From Verrucomicrobiota bacterium (lineage in GTDB: Bacteria > Verrucomicrobiota > Kiritimatiellia > SS1-B-03-39 > UBA6053), in the NCBI GenBank assembly GCA_020831625.1, contig JAFIGD010000005.1, positions 62,001 through 126,000 on the forward strand: a DNA stretch of 64,000 nucleotides, in the 5' to 3' direction. A program made the position numbers and the translations under genes. Numbering within the stretch: position 1 is the stretch's first letter; every line of letters starts with the position of its first letter. Of the stretch, positions 8,934-17,833 are shown piece after piece. A model generated the notes under the pieces. The model was given only the letters and a program-made list of their open reading frames with translations. It had not been told where the DNA came from and did not search any database.

Positions 8934-9355
8934 ATGTCTTGATAGACACGTCGGTTGTTGTGCGGTATTTACTGGGGGAGGCGAACTCCTATGACGGGTG
9001 GGGCACGTGGGTGAAGGGATATGTCAGTGAGTTGGCGCGTGTGGAGTTTTTTCGAGTGATGGACCGACTCAGGCTCGAGGGCGCGTTGAACGATATCGAC
9101 CGGGTGAATCTGCGACGGGATTTTGACTTGTTTTGGAAAACCTGTCACTGCGTGCCGGTTTCGGAGAAAGTTCTTGAGCGCGCGTCCGAATCCTTCCCCA
9201 CAGTGGTTGGGACATTGGACGCAATCCACTTGTCAACACTGCTCCTGATCCGTGAACGGGTAGAGCCGGATTTAATGTTACTGACGCATGACACCCAGTT
9301 GGCGAGAGCAGCCCTGGCAAGCGGCGTGGACGTGCGGCCCGCTTTGGAGGGGTAG
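8930..9355 (+). CDS. vapC: PIN-domain toxin of VapC type
   Basis: This 141-residue PIN-domain protein is probably a Mg2+-dependent endoribonuclease that cuts RNA when freed from its antitoxin. The N-terminal LIDTSVVVRYLL carries the first acidic residue (D6). ELARVEFFRV has the conserved Glu, and TLDAIHLST and LLTHDTQLARAA supply the remaining acidic residues and the final strand, so all parts of the active site appear intact. It is translationally coupled to the Phd-like antitoxin. The second direct repeat begins three bases after its stop codon. The target RNA cannot be predicted; VapC toxins often cut initiator tRNA or 23S rRNA. Confidence 0.88.
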   Translation: MNVLIDTSVVVRYLLGEANSYDGWGTWVKGYVSELARVEFFRVMDRLRLEGALNDIDRVNLRRDFDLFWKTCHCVPVSEKVLERASESFPTVVGTLDAIHLSTLLLIRERVEPDLMLLTHDTQLARAALASGVDVRPALEG

Positions 9356-9357
9356 CG

Positions 9358-9467
9358 ATGCTTTGAGGCAGGGAGAAAGAGATAAACCACTGATGACACT
9401 GATTGACACGGATCTTTGGGGCAGGGCGGGTAGAATTCGGGGAGGGGCGGCATTCCTGCCGCACACC
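9358..9467. repeat. Direct repeat, copy 2, downstream of toxin-antitoxin pair
   Basis: This is the second copy of the repeat at 8518-8621. Over its first ~70 bases it differs by only three substitutions and one inserted base. Beyond that, a short insertion and then TTCGGGGAGGGG and GCCGCA keep it aligned. The rest of the gap to the tRNA (9468-9614) holds no gene that I can support. Confidence 0.8.
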
Positions 9468-9614
9468 AGGGTCCGTGCCTGCCCGTGGAGATCCGTGCTC
9501 TGCCGTGCTTTACAGGCTTTTGCTTCGCGGGTGGTGGGTGGGGCCGGGGCGTCAACAGCGGGCTTTCCGGCTTGATTTCCGGGGGGACCCCGTTAAGAGT
9601 TCGTTTCCAAGAGT

Positions 9615-9691
9615 GGGCCTGTAGCTCAGTTGGTCAGAGCAAGGGACTCATAATCCTTTGGTCGTGGGTTCAAGTCCCACCGGGCCCACCA
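9615..9691 (+). tRNA. tRNA with CAU anticodon (elongator Met or lysidine-type Ile2)
   Basis: A full cloverleaf can be drawn over 77 bases. The acceptor stem pairs GGGCCTG with CGGGCCC (one G-T pair). The D stem is GCTC/GAGC, the anticodon loop CTCATAA has CAT at positions 34-36, and the T arm is GTGGG-TTCAAGT-CCCAC. The discriminator is A and CCA is encoded. It is not an initiator, since the first pair G1-C72 is matched. The TTGGTCG variable region and TTCAAGTCC T loop resemble E. coli tRNA-Ile2, so it may read AUA after TilS modification rather than AUG. Confidence 0.93.
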
Positions 9692-9799
9692 CTTTTTTCG
9701 AGACGGGGGTTGTGGTGTTCACACAGCGCTTTTTGCGTCATCGCGGGGGTTCCCGGCGGGTCCGTCTTCTCTCCGAACTTTTGACAGGATATCACGCCG

Positions 9800-12700
9800 A
9801 TGCAGTGGATTTTAAAGAAAATCATGGGAAGCAAGAACGACCGGGACCTGAAACGTCTCTGGCCGGTCGTGGCACAGATTAACGCCTTTGAGGAGGAGTA
9901 TCAGGGGCTGTCGGAAGAGGATCTGAAGGCGAAGTCGGCGGAGTTCAAGGCCCGTCTGGAGGCGGGGGAAACGACGGATGACATTCTGCCGGAAGCGTTT
10001 GCGGTGGTGAAAAACGCCTGCCGCCGTCTGGTGGGCACGGAGTACAATGTGACCGGCAACATGCGGACCTGGGTGGAGATTCCCTACGATGTGCAGTTGA
10101 TCGGCGGCATCGCGATGCATCAGGGGCGGATCGCGGAAATGGCCACCGGGGAGGGCAAAACGCTGGTGGCGACCGCGCCGGCGTATCTGAACGCGCTGAC
10201 GGGCCGCGGAGTGCATATTGTGACCGTGAACGATTATCTGGCCCTGCGCGACTCGCAGTGGATGGGGCTGGTGTTCGACTATCTGGGTTTGACTGTGGGC
10301 TGCATTCAGGGGGGCATGCGTCCGCAGGAGAAGCGCGAGCGCTACAACTGCGACATTACCTACGGCACCAACGCCGAATTCGGGTTTGACTATCTGCGCG
10401 ACAACATGACCTACACGCCCGCGGACCGCGTGCAGCGGGAATATCATTTCGCGATTATCGACGAGATCGACAGTATTCTCGTGGACGAGGCGCGGACGCC
10501 GCTGATTATCAGCGGTCCGACTGAACATTCGTCCGAGGCGCTGTTTTTGAGCATGAAACCGCTGGTGCAGCGGCTGGTGGCCAAGCAAAAGGCCCTGGTC
10601 GACGATCTGCTGAAGGGCATCAAAGAGGAACTGGCCAAGCCGGACGGGGATGACGACAAAACCAAAAAACTGCTGTATCAGGTGCATCAGGGCATGCCCA
10701 AGCATCCGGGACTGTTGACGTTGATGGAGGATCCCTCTGTGCGCCGCATGCTGGAGAAGGTGAACGATCAGTTTCTCACTGAGGTGTACAAGGAAATGGC
10801 CCGCGAACTCCGGCACGAGCTGTATTTCACCATTGATGAAAAGAGCAATGACGCCGGGCTGACCGACAAGGGGACGGCTTCGATTTCGCCGAATGATCCG
10901 GATGCCTATGTGCTGCCGGATTTGGCGGAGATTATGTCGGAACTCGACGGGGCCAGCGAACTGACGGACGAGGAGCGTCTGCAGCGCCGCCGCGCCGCGC
11001 AGGAGGAATTTTCCCGCAAGAGTGAAAGCATTCACGCCATTGACCAGTTGATCCGCGCCTACTGCAACTACGTGAAGGACGTGCAGTATGTGGTGCAGGA
11101 CAATCAGGTGATCATCGTGGATGAAAACACCGGGCGACTGATGACCGGGCGGCGGTGGAGCGACGGGCTGCACCAGGCGGTGGAGGCCAAGGAGGGGGTC
11201 AAGATCGAGCGGGAGACGCAGACGCTGGCGACGATCACGATTCAGAACTATTTCCGGATGTACGAGAAGCTCTCGGGGATGACCGGCACCGCTGAAACCG
11301 AGGCGGAGGAGTTCATGCAGATTTACAAACTGGATGTGCTGGTGATTCCCACCAACCGTCCGGTGCGCCGGGTGGATTACAACGACAAGATTTACCGGAC
11401 CCGCCGCGAGAAATACAACGCGGTGGTGAATGAGATCATCGATGCCTACCGCCGCAAGCAGCCGGTGCTGGTGGGTACGGTGACGGTGGAGTCATCCGAG
11501 GAACTCAGCCGCCTGCTGTTGAAAAAGAATGTGCCGCACAACGTGCTGAACGCCAAAAACCATGCGCGCGAGGCGGAAATCGTGCAGCGGGCGGGTCAGC
11601 CGGGGTCGATCACGATCGCGACGAACATGGCCGGACGCGGAACGGACATCAAGCTGGGCGAGGGCGTGGTGAAGATGAGTCTGGACGAGGTGGCCTCGCA
11701 GATGAGTCTGGACGACAAAAAAGACGGGATGACGCTGGAGAAATGGCTGATGGAGAATCCGTGCGGTCTGTATGTGATCGGCACGGAGCGGCATGAGTCG
11801 CGGCGGATTGACCGCCAGTTGCGCGGACGCTGTTCGCGTCAGGGCGACCCGGGCATGAGCTGTTTTTATGTGTCGCTGGAAGACGATCTGATGCGTCTGT
11901 TCGGGGCGGAGCGGATTTCGAATATCATGAACAAGCTGGGGATTGAAGAGGGCGAAGTGATGGAGCACAAGTGGCTCAACAAATCGGTGGAGCGGGCCCA
12001 GCGCCGGGTGGAGCAGTATCATTTCGGCATTCGGAAACGGACGCTGGAGTATGATGATGTGATGAACCGTCAGCGCGAGGTGGTGTACGGCATGCGTATG
12101 GAGATTCTGACCTGCGAGGATCCGCGGGTGCATTTGCTGGACATGCTCGACGAGGTGGTCGAGGAGCGGGCCGCGGAGGCGGTGGGCCAGGGCGAGGAGA
12201 TCGCTCCGGTGGAATTCGCCGACTGGGCGTCGATGACGTTCCCGATTGCGCTGCGTTCAGATGATTTGAAGGGCGTGCCGCTGGAGCCGGAGGCCTATGC
12301 GGATCTGGCCAAGGAGCGGGTGCGGCAGGCGTACGATCTCAAGATGCAGTCGGAGCCGGAGGAGTCAATTGTCCACATGGAGCGTCATATTCTGCTGCAC
12401 GCGATCGATACCCACTGGCAGGAGTATCTGCGCGGGATGGACGCCTTGAAACAGGGTGTGGGACTGCGGGCCTATGGTCAGCGGGATCCGATTTTGGAAT
12501 TCAAACACGAGGCGTACTCGATGTTCGCGGATCTGATGACCAAGATCAACGAGGAAGTGGCGCACCGCGCGTTCCGGGCGACGTCGTCGCTGCAATCGCT
12601 GGAGAAATTCCTGAGCAATCTCAAGGTGATGGAGAGTCACGCGCAAAGTTCGGCGTTTGGTCAGGAGGCCCAGGCGCGGGTGACCCAGGCGAAAGCGGCG

Positions 12701-12841
12701 AATGAGCAGCGTCAGCGCACCGCCGACCAGGTGGAAAAAGCGTTGCGGGCCCCGGTGCAGCGGGAGATGCCGAAGGTGGGCCGAAACGATCCCTGCCCCT
12801 GCGGAAGCGGCAAAAAATACAAGCAGTGCTGCGGGAATTAG
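9800..12841 (+). CDS. secA: Preprotein translocase ATPase
   Basis: SecA drives export of unfolded proteins through SecYEG. The protein has 1013 residues, about 100 more than the E. coli form. The Walker A motif MATGEGKT is at residues 114-121, and the DEAD-like [15 protein letters not shown] is near residue 220. The helicase second half has [12 protein letters not shown] and [13 protein letters not shown]. The C-terminus ends in a CxC...CC zinc motif in [18 protein letters not shown], which binds SecB and phospholipid. The extra length comes mainly from a charged insert at about residues 245-355; long inserts here occur in Bacteroidetes and some other phyla. The gene starts 108 bases after the CAU tRNA and is followed by lnt. 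Confidence 0.98.
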   Translation: MQWILKKIMGSKNDRDLKRLWPVVAQINAFEEEYQGLSEEDLKAKSAEFKARLEAGETTDDILPEAFAVVKNACRRLVGTEYNVTGNMRTWVEIPYDVQLIGGIAMHQGRIAEMATGEGKTLVATAPAYLNALTGRGVHIVTVNDYLALRDSQWMGLVFDYLGLTVGCIQGGMRPQEKRERYNCDITYGTNAEFGFDYLRDNMTYTPADRVQREYHFAIIDEIDSILVDEARTPLIISGPTEHSSEALFLSMKPLVQRLVAKQKALVDDLLKGIKEELAKPDGDDDKTKKLLYQVHQGMPKHPGLLTLMEDPSVRRMLEKVNDQFLTEVYKEMARELRHELYFTIDEKSNDAGLTDKGTASISPNDPDAYVLPDLAEIMSELDGASELTDEERLQRRRAAQEEFSRKSESIHAIDQLIRAYCNYVKDVQYVVQDNQVIIVDENTGRLMTGRRWSDGLHQAVEAKEGVKIERETQTLATITIQNYFRMYEKLSGMTGTAETEAEEFMQIYKLDVLVIPTNRPVRRVDYNDKIYRTRREKYNAVVNEIIDAYRRKQPVLVGTVTVESSEELSRLLLKKNVPHNVLNAKNHAREAEIVQRAGQPGSITIATNMAGRGTDIKLGEGVVKMSLDEVASQMSLDDKKDGMTLEKWLMENPCGLYVIGTERHESRRIDRQLRGRCSRQGDPGMSCFYVSLEDDLMRLFGAERISNIMNKLGIEEGEVMEHKWLNKSVERAQRRVEQYHFGIRKRTLEYDDVMNRQREVVYGMRMEILTCEDPRVHLLDMLDEVVEERAAEAVGQGEEIAPVEFADWASMTFPIALRSDDLKGVPLEPEAYADLAKERVRQAYDLKMQSEPEESIVHMERHILLHAIDTHWQEYLRGMDALKQGVGLRAYGQRDPILEFKHEAYSMFADLMTKINEEVAHRAFRATSSLQSLEKFLSNLKVMESHAQSSAFGQEAQARVTQAKAANEQRQRTADQVEKALRAPVQREMPKVGRNDPCPCGSGKKYKQCCGN

Positions 12842-12861
12842 GCGGAGGAGCCGGAGCTTTC

Positions 12862-14469
12862 ATGATCTCTCTGGCGCGTATTTTCCGAAGGCTGCAAGCC
12901 TCAAGGGGCGGCTGGACGGGCTTATGGCCCTACGGATTGGCGGTGTGGTCGGGAATCGCGGTGTTCGCGTCGTTTGAGCCGGTCCGCGCGGGCGGGCTGA
13001 TTTTTGTGGCGCTGATTCCCTGGTTGATTGCGTTGCGGGCGCGTCCGGAATCCGCGCGTTCCATTTCATATCTGGCGGGGTTGAGCTGCTGGATTCCCTC
13101 GGTCTGGTTTTTGCGTCCGGTGACGATGATGGGGGTTCTGGCGCTGGGCGCGTATTGCGCGGTGTACTGGGTGCCGGCGGGTTGGTTGTGGGCACGCGGT
13201 TTGAGGGTTTGGTCTTCGAAAAATACGCTGACCGGCCTGCGGCTGGTGGCGGGCGGAAGCGGGGTGTGGGTGTTGCTGGAACTTCTGCGGGGGTGGCTGT
13301 TCACGGGGTTTCCCTGGAATAATCTGGGGGTGGCGCAGGCGGACAATCCGGCGCTGGTTCAGTTGGCGGCGCTGGGGGGCGTGCCGCTGATTTCGTTCCT
13401 GATTGTGGGGATGAATTTCGGGCTGGCCCTCACCGCGTTCCGGCTGGGGGAGCGGCTGACCACGCGCGGGGCGTGGCGGGTGCATGCGGAACTGTATTTG
13501 CCGCTGTTTTTGCTGGCGCTGGCGTTCCGCTGGGGCATGGGCGAGCTGCAGCGTCAGCAGTCGGCACCGGTGGAAACGATGCGGATTGCGGTGGTGCAAC
13601 CGAATGTGGATGTGAAATGGGAGACGGACCGCGCCACGGAAATCCGCCGCATTCTTTGGGAACTGAGTGAACTCGCGGTTTCGATGCAGCCGGATTTGCT
13701 GCTGTGGCCGGAAACGGCGCTGCCGGACGAGTTGCGGTACAGCGCGGAGTCCTCGGGGCTGGTGCGCGCTTTGGCGGAAAAAGGGGTGCCGATTTTGCTG
13801 GGGACGCTGGACATGCAGGCGGAGGAGCGGCTGAACGCGGATCCGGAGATTCATTTTTACAACGCGGCCATGCTGATCGACACCGACGGGCGGCTGCTCG
13901 ATCTCTATTGGAAGCGGCATCTGGTGATGTTCGGGGAGTATATTCCCTTCGCGAATGTGTTTCCGTTTTTGCGGTCGATGACCCCCATGCCCGAGGATAT
14001 CACGCCCGGGGACGTCCCGGGGATCATGGAACTGACCACGGGGCAGCGGGCGGGCCTTCTGATTTGTTTTGAGGACTTGATGCCCTATTTGTCGCGCGAT
14101 CTTGTCCGCGGGGGGGCGGAACTGTTTGTGAATCTGACCAACGACGGGTGGTTTGATCCGTATTGGGGAAGCCGCGCGCATTTGGATCACGCGGTGTTCC
14201 GCAGTGTGGAGTTCCGGCGGCCCACGGTGCGGGCGACCAATACCGGGGTGAGTGCCTGGATTGATATCCGGGGGCAGGTGCGGGAACGGATTGCGGATGC
14301 GGAAACCGGCGATGTCCGGGTGCGCGGGTTCAAGGTGTTCACGGTTGAGATTCCGCAGATCCTGGAGGAGACCTTTTTCGCGCGGCGGCCGGAGGCGGTG
14401 GTCTGGGGCGCTTTGCTCGCGGCGCTGCTGCTGCCGTTTCGAGTGACGAATGGGAAGAGTGACGAATGA
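12862..14469 (+). CDS. lnt: Apolipoprotein N-acyltransferase
   Basis: Lnt adds the third acyl chain to lipoproteins in the inner membrane. The 535-residue protein has an N-terminal set of hydrophobic helices and a nitrilase-type domain in the second half. The catalytic triad is visible: E284 in LLLWPETALPDE, K351 in YWKRHLVMFGEYIPF and C402 in LLICFEDLMP. These spacings nearly match E. coli E267/K335/C387. The start is the ATG at 12862; a GTG at 12826 would overlap secA. The last dozen codons fall inside a short GACGAATG-type repeat, so the final residues (RVTNGKSDE) are repeat-derived. The gene lies 20 bases after secA, so cotranscription is likely. Confidence 0.95.
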   Translation: MISLARIFRRLQASRGGWTGLWPYGLAVWSGIAVFASFEPVRAGGLIFVALIPWLIALRARPESARSISYLAGLSCWIPSVWFLRPVTMMGVLALGAYCAVYWVPAGWLWARGLRVWSSKNTLTGLRLVAGGSGVWVLLELLRGWLFTGFPWNNLGVAQADNPALVQLAALGGVPLISFLIVGMNFGLALTAFRLGERLTTRGAWRVHAELYLPLFLLALAFRWGMGELQRQQSAPVETMRIAVVQPNVDVKWETDRATEIRRILWELSELAVSMQPDLLLWPETALPDELRYSAESSGLVRALAEKGVPILLGTLDMQAEERLNADPEIHFYNAAMLIDTDGRLLDLYWKRHLVMFGEYIPFANVFPFLRSMTPMPEDITPGDVPGIMELTTGQRAGLLICFEDLMPYLSRDLVRGGAELFVNLTNDGWFDPYWGSRAHLDHAVFRSVEFRRPTVRATNTGVSAWIDIRGQVRERIADAETGDVRVRGFKVFTVEIPQILEETFFARRPEAVVWGALLAALLLPFRVTNGKSDE

Positions 14470-14494
14470 CGAGTGACGAATGGGGAGAGTGAGA
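14441..14494. repeat. GTGACGAATG short tandem repeat over the lnt stop codon
   Basis: Four imperfect units built from GAGTGACGAATG and GGGAAGAG follow one another. They cover the last codons of lnt, the stop and 25 bases beyond. A second array of the same word lies at 23658-23693. The origin is unknown; it looks like slippage-prone or mobile short repeat DNA. Confidence 0.7.
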
Positions 14495-14569
14495 GTTATT
14501 TGTTTCTGATTTTTAATAGCACCCTCATAAAATCCTTACAGAGGACGGGCATAATGCGCCAAGTTTTTT

Positions 14570-14626
14570 GAACCGAAGAGCGGTTCATGCAAACATCCAA
14601 GCAACCCCCGACGGCGAAAGGCCGTC
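14570..14626 (+). promoter_or_regulatory. Two-hairpin 5' leader of the porin gene
   Basis: Two strong stem-loops sit ahead of the porin ribosome site (AGGAGAG, 14632-14638). The first is GAACCG-AAGAG-CGGTTC (14570-14586) and the second GACGGC-GAAAG-GCCGTC (14610-14626). Neither has a U tract, so they are not plain terminators. They may stabilise the mRNA or act as a control element. No known riboswitch class was recognised. Confidence 0.45.
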
Positions 14627-14648
14627 ATTTTAGGAGAGAGACATTATC

Positions 14649-15722
14649 ATGAAACAAACATGGATCAAAATGCTTGCCGGGCTTTCCGCCGTCGGCATGA
14701 TGAGTGTGACAATCGCCGAACAAACCGTCCGCCCCGCCGGCCGTTTTGTGCAGGACATCCGCGTCCGCGGCCGGGTGCAGACCCAGTTCGGGTATTCCGA
14801 CGTGAGCAACGACGAAGGCAGCAGCGACTACAGCACCTTTGAAGTGCGCCGCGCCCGGATCGGTATCCGCGGTAACTTCGAGAACAACTTCCGCGCCCAG
14901 GCTGAAGCCAACGTGGTGCCGGGTTCCAACCTGAGCATGCGTTCAGCCTATGTCGAATGGCGCGAGCATAAAGCGGCCAACGTCAAGGTCGGTTTTGACA
15001 AACCCTTCACCTCGATCGAAGAAAACACTTCCTCCGCGAGTATTCTCACCGTGGAGCGCACCTTGCTGAGCAACACTGTCGCCGCCGTGGGGCCCACGAA
15101 CGGTCTGGCCGTTCACGGGGATCTTGGCACCTTCTTTTACGGCGCCGGGGTCTACACCGGTGAAAACAACACGAACACCGCCAATGAATCGGTTAATTAC
15201 ATGACCAACCTCATGGTGGGCCTGAATCTGGACGGAATGGTCTCTGAAGGCAGCCGTCTCCGCATTCGCGGCGCTTACCTCAATCACGATGACGAAAACT
15301 CCAACTCGTCCTTCGAAGATGTTTACGCGATCGGTTTTCATTTCGCCCAGGGCGGATTTGACCTGCGTGCGGAATATATGCTTGGCGACAACGACGGCAC
15401 CGAAACCTCCGGTTTCTATATCATGCCCTCGCTGATGCTCAGTGACAAACTCCAGGGCGTCGCCCGGTACGAAATGTCCGAGTCGGACAGCGCCACCGGT
15501 CTTCGTGCCGCCAGTCGTTACGCCCGTCGTGTCGATATCCTTGAAGAAGGCGACACACAGCGCGGTGATGAACACTGGGCGCTGTACCTGGGTGTGAATT
15601 ACTACCTGAACGGCGACGGCAACAAACTGATGTTCGGTGTTGAATTCGCCGAACTGGACAACACCTCCGCCGGCACGCTGGAGTCCACCTCCGTCTATGG
15701 CGCCTGGCGCATGCTGTTCTAA
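14649..15722 (+). CDS. Outer-membrane porin, OprP/OprO-like
   Basis: This is a 357-residue beta-barrel protein with a cleavable signal peptide (residues 1-23, ending in TIAEQ). After the signal come alternating polar and hydrophobic strands. RVQTQFGYSD, FEVRRARIGIRGNFENNFRAQAEAN and SAYVEWREHKAANVKVGFDKPF are typical of the phosphate-selective porin O/P group. The last residue is Phe, as needed for BAM-dependent insertion. Base use differs from its neighbours: the coding strand is C-rich at third positions while secA and lnt are G-rich, which fits a highly expressed gene. It is a stand-alone unit with a leader of two hairpins and a strong terminator. Substrate selectivity is unknown. Confidence 0.85.
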   Translation: MKQTWIKMLAGLSAVGMMSVTIAEQTVRPAGRFVQDIRVRGRVQTQFGYSDVSNDEGSSDYSTFEVRRARIGIRGNFENNFRAQAEANVVPGSNLSMRSAYVEWREHKAANVKVGFDKPFTSIEENTSSASILTVERTLLSNTVAAVGPTNGLAVHGDLGTFFYGAGVYTGENNTNTANESVNYMTNLMVGLNLDGMVSEGSRLRIRGAYLNHDDENSNSSFEDVYAIGFHFAQGGFDLRAEYMLGDNDGTETSGFYIMPSLMLSDKLQGVARYEMSESDSATGLRAASRYARRVDILEEGDTQRGDEHWALYLGVNYYLNGDGNKLMFGVEFAELDNTSAGTLESTSVYGAWRMLF

Positions 15723-15745
15723 TCGGCCTTCCCGGTTTGAACTTG

Positions 15746-15772
15746 AAAAACCCCGCTTCGGCGGGGTTTTTT
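15746..15772 (+). terminator. Rho-independent terminator of the porin gene
   Basis: AAAACCCCGC-TTCG-GCGGGGTTTT forms a 10-bp stem with a stable UUCG tetraloop and a T tract. It lies 25 bases after the porin stop codon. Confidence 0.92.
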
Positions 15773-15858
15773 ATTGCCGTTCCTGCCGTTCACAAAGGCT
15801 GCGATTCGGGGAGGATGAAATTGACATCGCCCCGCAGGGCTGTCATTGACTCCCTTCT

Positions 15859-16635
15859 ATGAGTTTATGGCCCCATGAGCTGGTGAAACGGCGTGAATTG
15901 ATCTGGATTCTGATCCAGCGCAACCTGAAAATCCGATACAAGAGTTCGGTGCTTGGGGTGTTCTGGTCGTTGCTGGGCCCGTTGTTTCTGATTCTGATTT
16001 ACAGTGTGTTTCTGGGACTGATCCGGGTTCCGATTCATTTGCCGACTCTGGTGAGCGGGATTATTGTATGGCAGTTTCTGGCGATGTGTCTGGGCGATTC
16101 CCTGCAAAGCATTCTGGGTAACGCGAATCTGGTGACCAAAGCTTCGTTTCCCCGGGTGATTCTTCCGGTGTCCATGGTGGGGGCGAACGTGGTGAATTTC
16201 GCGTTTTCGTTTGTGGTGCTCCTGGGGTATCTGCTTTGGGCGGGGACGAGTTTCGGAGTGCTGTGGTGGCTTCCGGCGGTCGTGGTTTCGCAGATCGCGC
16301 TCTGCCTGGGGCTGACGCTGATTATCGGATCGGTGAACGTGTTTTTCCGCGATACGGAGCATGTGCTGTCGGTGGTGATGCTGGCCTGGTTTTTCATGTC
16401 GCCGGTGATTTATGAGCCTGAAATGGTGATGGGCTCGTTTCCGGAATGGGTGCACTGGCTGTTTTTTGTGAATCCCATGAGCGGGGTGCTGACGGGGTAC
16501 CGGATGGCCCTGCTGGGGAGTGACCCGGTGCCGCCGGAAATGATCGGGGTCTCGCTGGCGGTCTGCTGGCTGCTGCTGGGAATCGGGCTTTGGGTGTTCC
16601 GGGTTTCTGAACCGCGTTTTGGAGATGAGCTGTGA
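15859..16635 (+). CDS. wzm: Polysaccharide/O-antigen ABC exporter, permease
   Basis: This is a 258-residue ABC-2 type inner-membrane permease. The N-terminus LVKRRELIWILIQRNLKIRYKSSVLGVFWSLLGPL is the amphipathic interface helix and first membrane helix of Wzm/KpsM-type exporters. Five further helices follow. With its ATPase it flips undecaprenyl-linked polysaccharide to the periplasm for O-antigen, capsule or a similar glycan. The stop overlaps the GTG start of the ATPase gene (GTGA), so the two are coupled. No glycosyltransferases lie nearby, so the glycan cannot be named. Confidence 0.92.
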   Translation: MSLWPHELVKRRELIWILIQRNLKIRYKSSVLGVFWSLLGPLFLILIYSVFLGLIRVPIHLPTLVSGIIVWQFLAMCLGDSLQSILGNANLVTKASFPRVILPVSMVGANVVNFAFSFVVLLGYLLWAGTSFGVLWWLPAVVVSQIALCLGLTLIIGSVNVFFRDTEHVLSVVMLAWFFMSPVIYEPEMVMGSFPEWVHWLFFVNPMSGVLTGYRMALLGSDPVPPEMIGVSLAVCWLLLGIGLWVFRVSEPRFGDEL

Positions 16636-17831
16636 GCAAGACCCTGCCTGATGACGGTGTGATTGTGGTGGACAACATGAGCAAGGCGTTCCGGTTGCAC
16701 CGGTCGGGTACCCGGACGGTCAAGTCGGCGGTGGTGGATCTGGTGAAGCGGCGCGGGGCCGGAAAGAATATGTTCTGGGCGCTGCGGGATGTGTCGTTTT
16801 CGGTGGGGAAGGGCGAGACGCTGGGCATTGTGGGGGCGAACGGGGCGGGGAAGAGCACGCTGCTTTCGCTGCTGGCCGGAACCAAAACCCCCACCAAAGG
16901 CTCGATCCGCACGCAGGGAACCATTTCCTCCCTGCTCGAACTGGGCGCGGGCTTCCATCCGGATCTGACCGGCCGCGAAAATGTCTATTTGGCGGGCGCG
17001 ATCATGGGGCTGAGCCGCAAACAGATGCGGGAGCGGTTTGACGCAATTGTGGAATTCGCCGGGATGGGTGAGTTTATTGATCAGCCGGTGAAACATTATT
17101 CCTCGGGGATGTATGTGCGGCTGGGCTTCGCGGTTTCGGTGGAGGTGGATCCGGATATTCTGCTGATTGACGAGGTGCTGGCGGTCGGGGATGACAATTT
17201 TCAGAAGAAGTGTCTGGCGAAAATCGAGGCCTTTCGGAAGCTGGGCAAGACGATGCTGATTATTTCGCACGATCTGGGGACGATTCAGTCGATCAGTGAC
17301 CGGATTCTGTTTCTGGACGAGGGGCGCGTGGCCGGGATCGGGGATCCGCATGAGACGATCGGCGGGTACCGGGCCCTGTCGCGGGCGCGGCAGACACAGG
17401 GGCATGAACGGGAGTGGGGCACCGGCGAGGCCCGGATAGATGATGTGGTGTTTGAGAACGGGGAGGGCCGGGCGACCGACACCTTCGCCTCCGGCGGCGC
17501 GGTCCGTTGCCGGATCCGGTACACGGCCCGGAAGCGTATTGAGGATCCGGTGTTCGGGTTTTCGCTTTCTCAGGCGGACACGCGGCTGGTGTTCGGCAGC
17601 AATACCCAGGTGGAGAGTGTGAGGATCGATGCAATTGAAGGAAAAGGCGAGCTGGTGCTCACCTTGAAGGAACTGCCGGTGGCGGCGGGAAATTATCTGT
17701 TTTCCTTCTCGCTGCATTCTTCGGACCACCGTGAGAATTATCACCGGCTGGATTACGCTTTTTCGATCACGGTGCTCAGTGAGGCCCGTTTTGAGGGCGT
17801 TTGCAGGATTCCCTGCTCCTGGGAGATCTAA
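16632..17831 (+). CDS. wzt: Polysaccharide ABC exporter, ATP-binding protein with C-terminal glycan-binding-like domain
   Basis: The 399-residue protein has an ABC ATPase at residues about 10-250. Walker A is GANGAGKST, the signature is HYSSGMYVRL, Walker B is DILLIDEV, and the switch His is in IISHD. The remaining ~135 residues form a beta-rich domain (DDVVFENGEG...TFASGGAVRCRIRYTA...) like the Wzt C-terminal domain, which recognises the chain end of certain O-antigens. This suggests export of a finished, chain-capped polymer. Translation begins at a GTG inside the permease stop. The antiporter gene starts two bases after its stop, so all three may share one transcript. Confidence 0.92.
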   Translation: MSKTLPDDGVIVVDNMSKAFRLHRSGTRTVKSAVVDLVKRRGAGKNMFWALRDVSFSVGKGETLGIVGANGAGKSTLLSLLAGTKTPTKGSIRTQGTISSLLELGAGFHPDLTGRENVYLAGAIMGLSRKQMRERFDAIVEFAGMGEFIDQPVKHYSSGMYVRLGFAVSVEVDPDILLIDEVLAVGDDNFQKKCLAKIEAFRKLGKTMLIISHDLGTIQSISDRILFLDEGRVAGIGDPHETIGGYRALSRARQTQGHEREWGTGEARIDDVVFENGEGRATDTFASGGAVRCRIRYTARKRIEDPVFGFSLSQADTRLVFGSNTQVESVRIDAIEGKGELVLTLKELPVAAGNYLFSFSLHSSDHRENYHRLDYAFSITVLSEARFEGVCRIPCSWEI

Positions 17832-17833
17832 TC

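Noticed and set aside
14560-14640. Known riboswitch (cyclic di-GMP or similar) in the porin leader
   Set aside because: The two hairpins do not form a class consensus I can recognise, and there is no expression platform.
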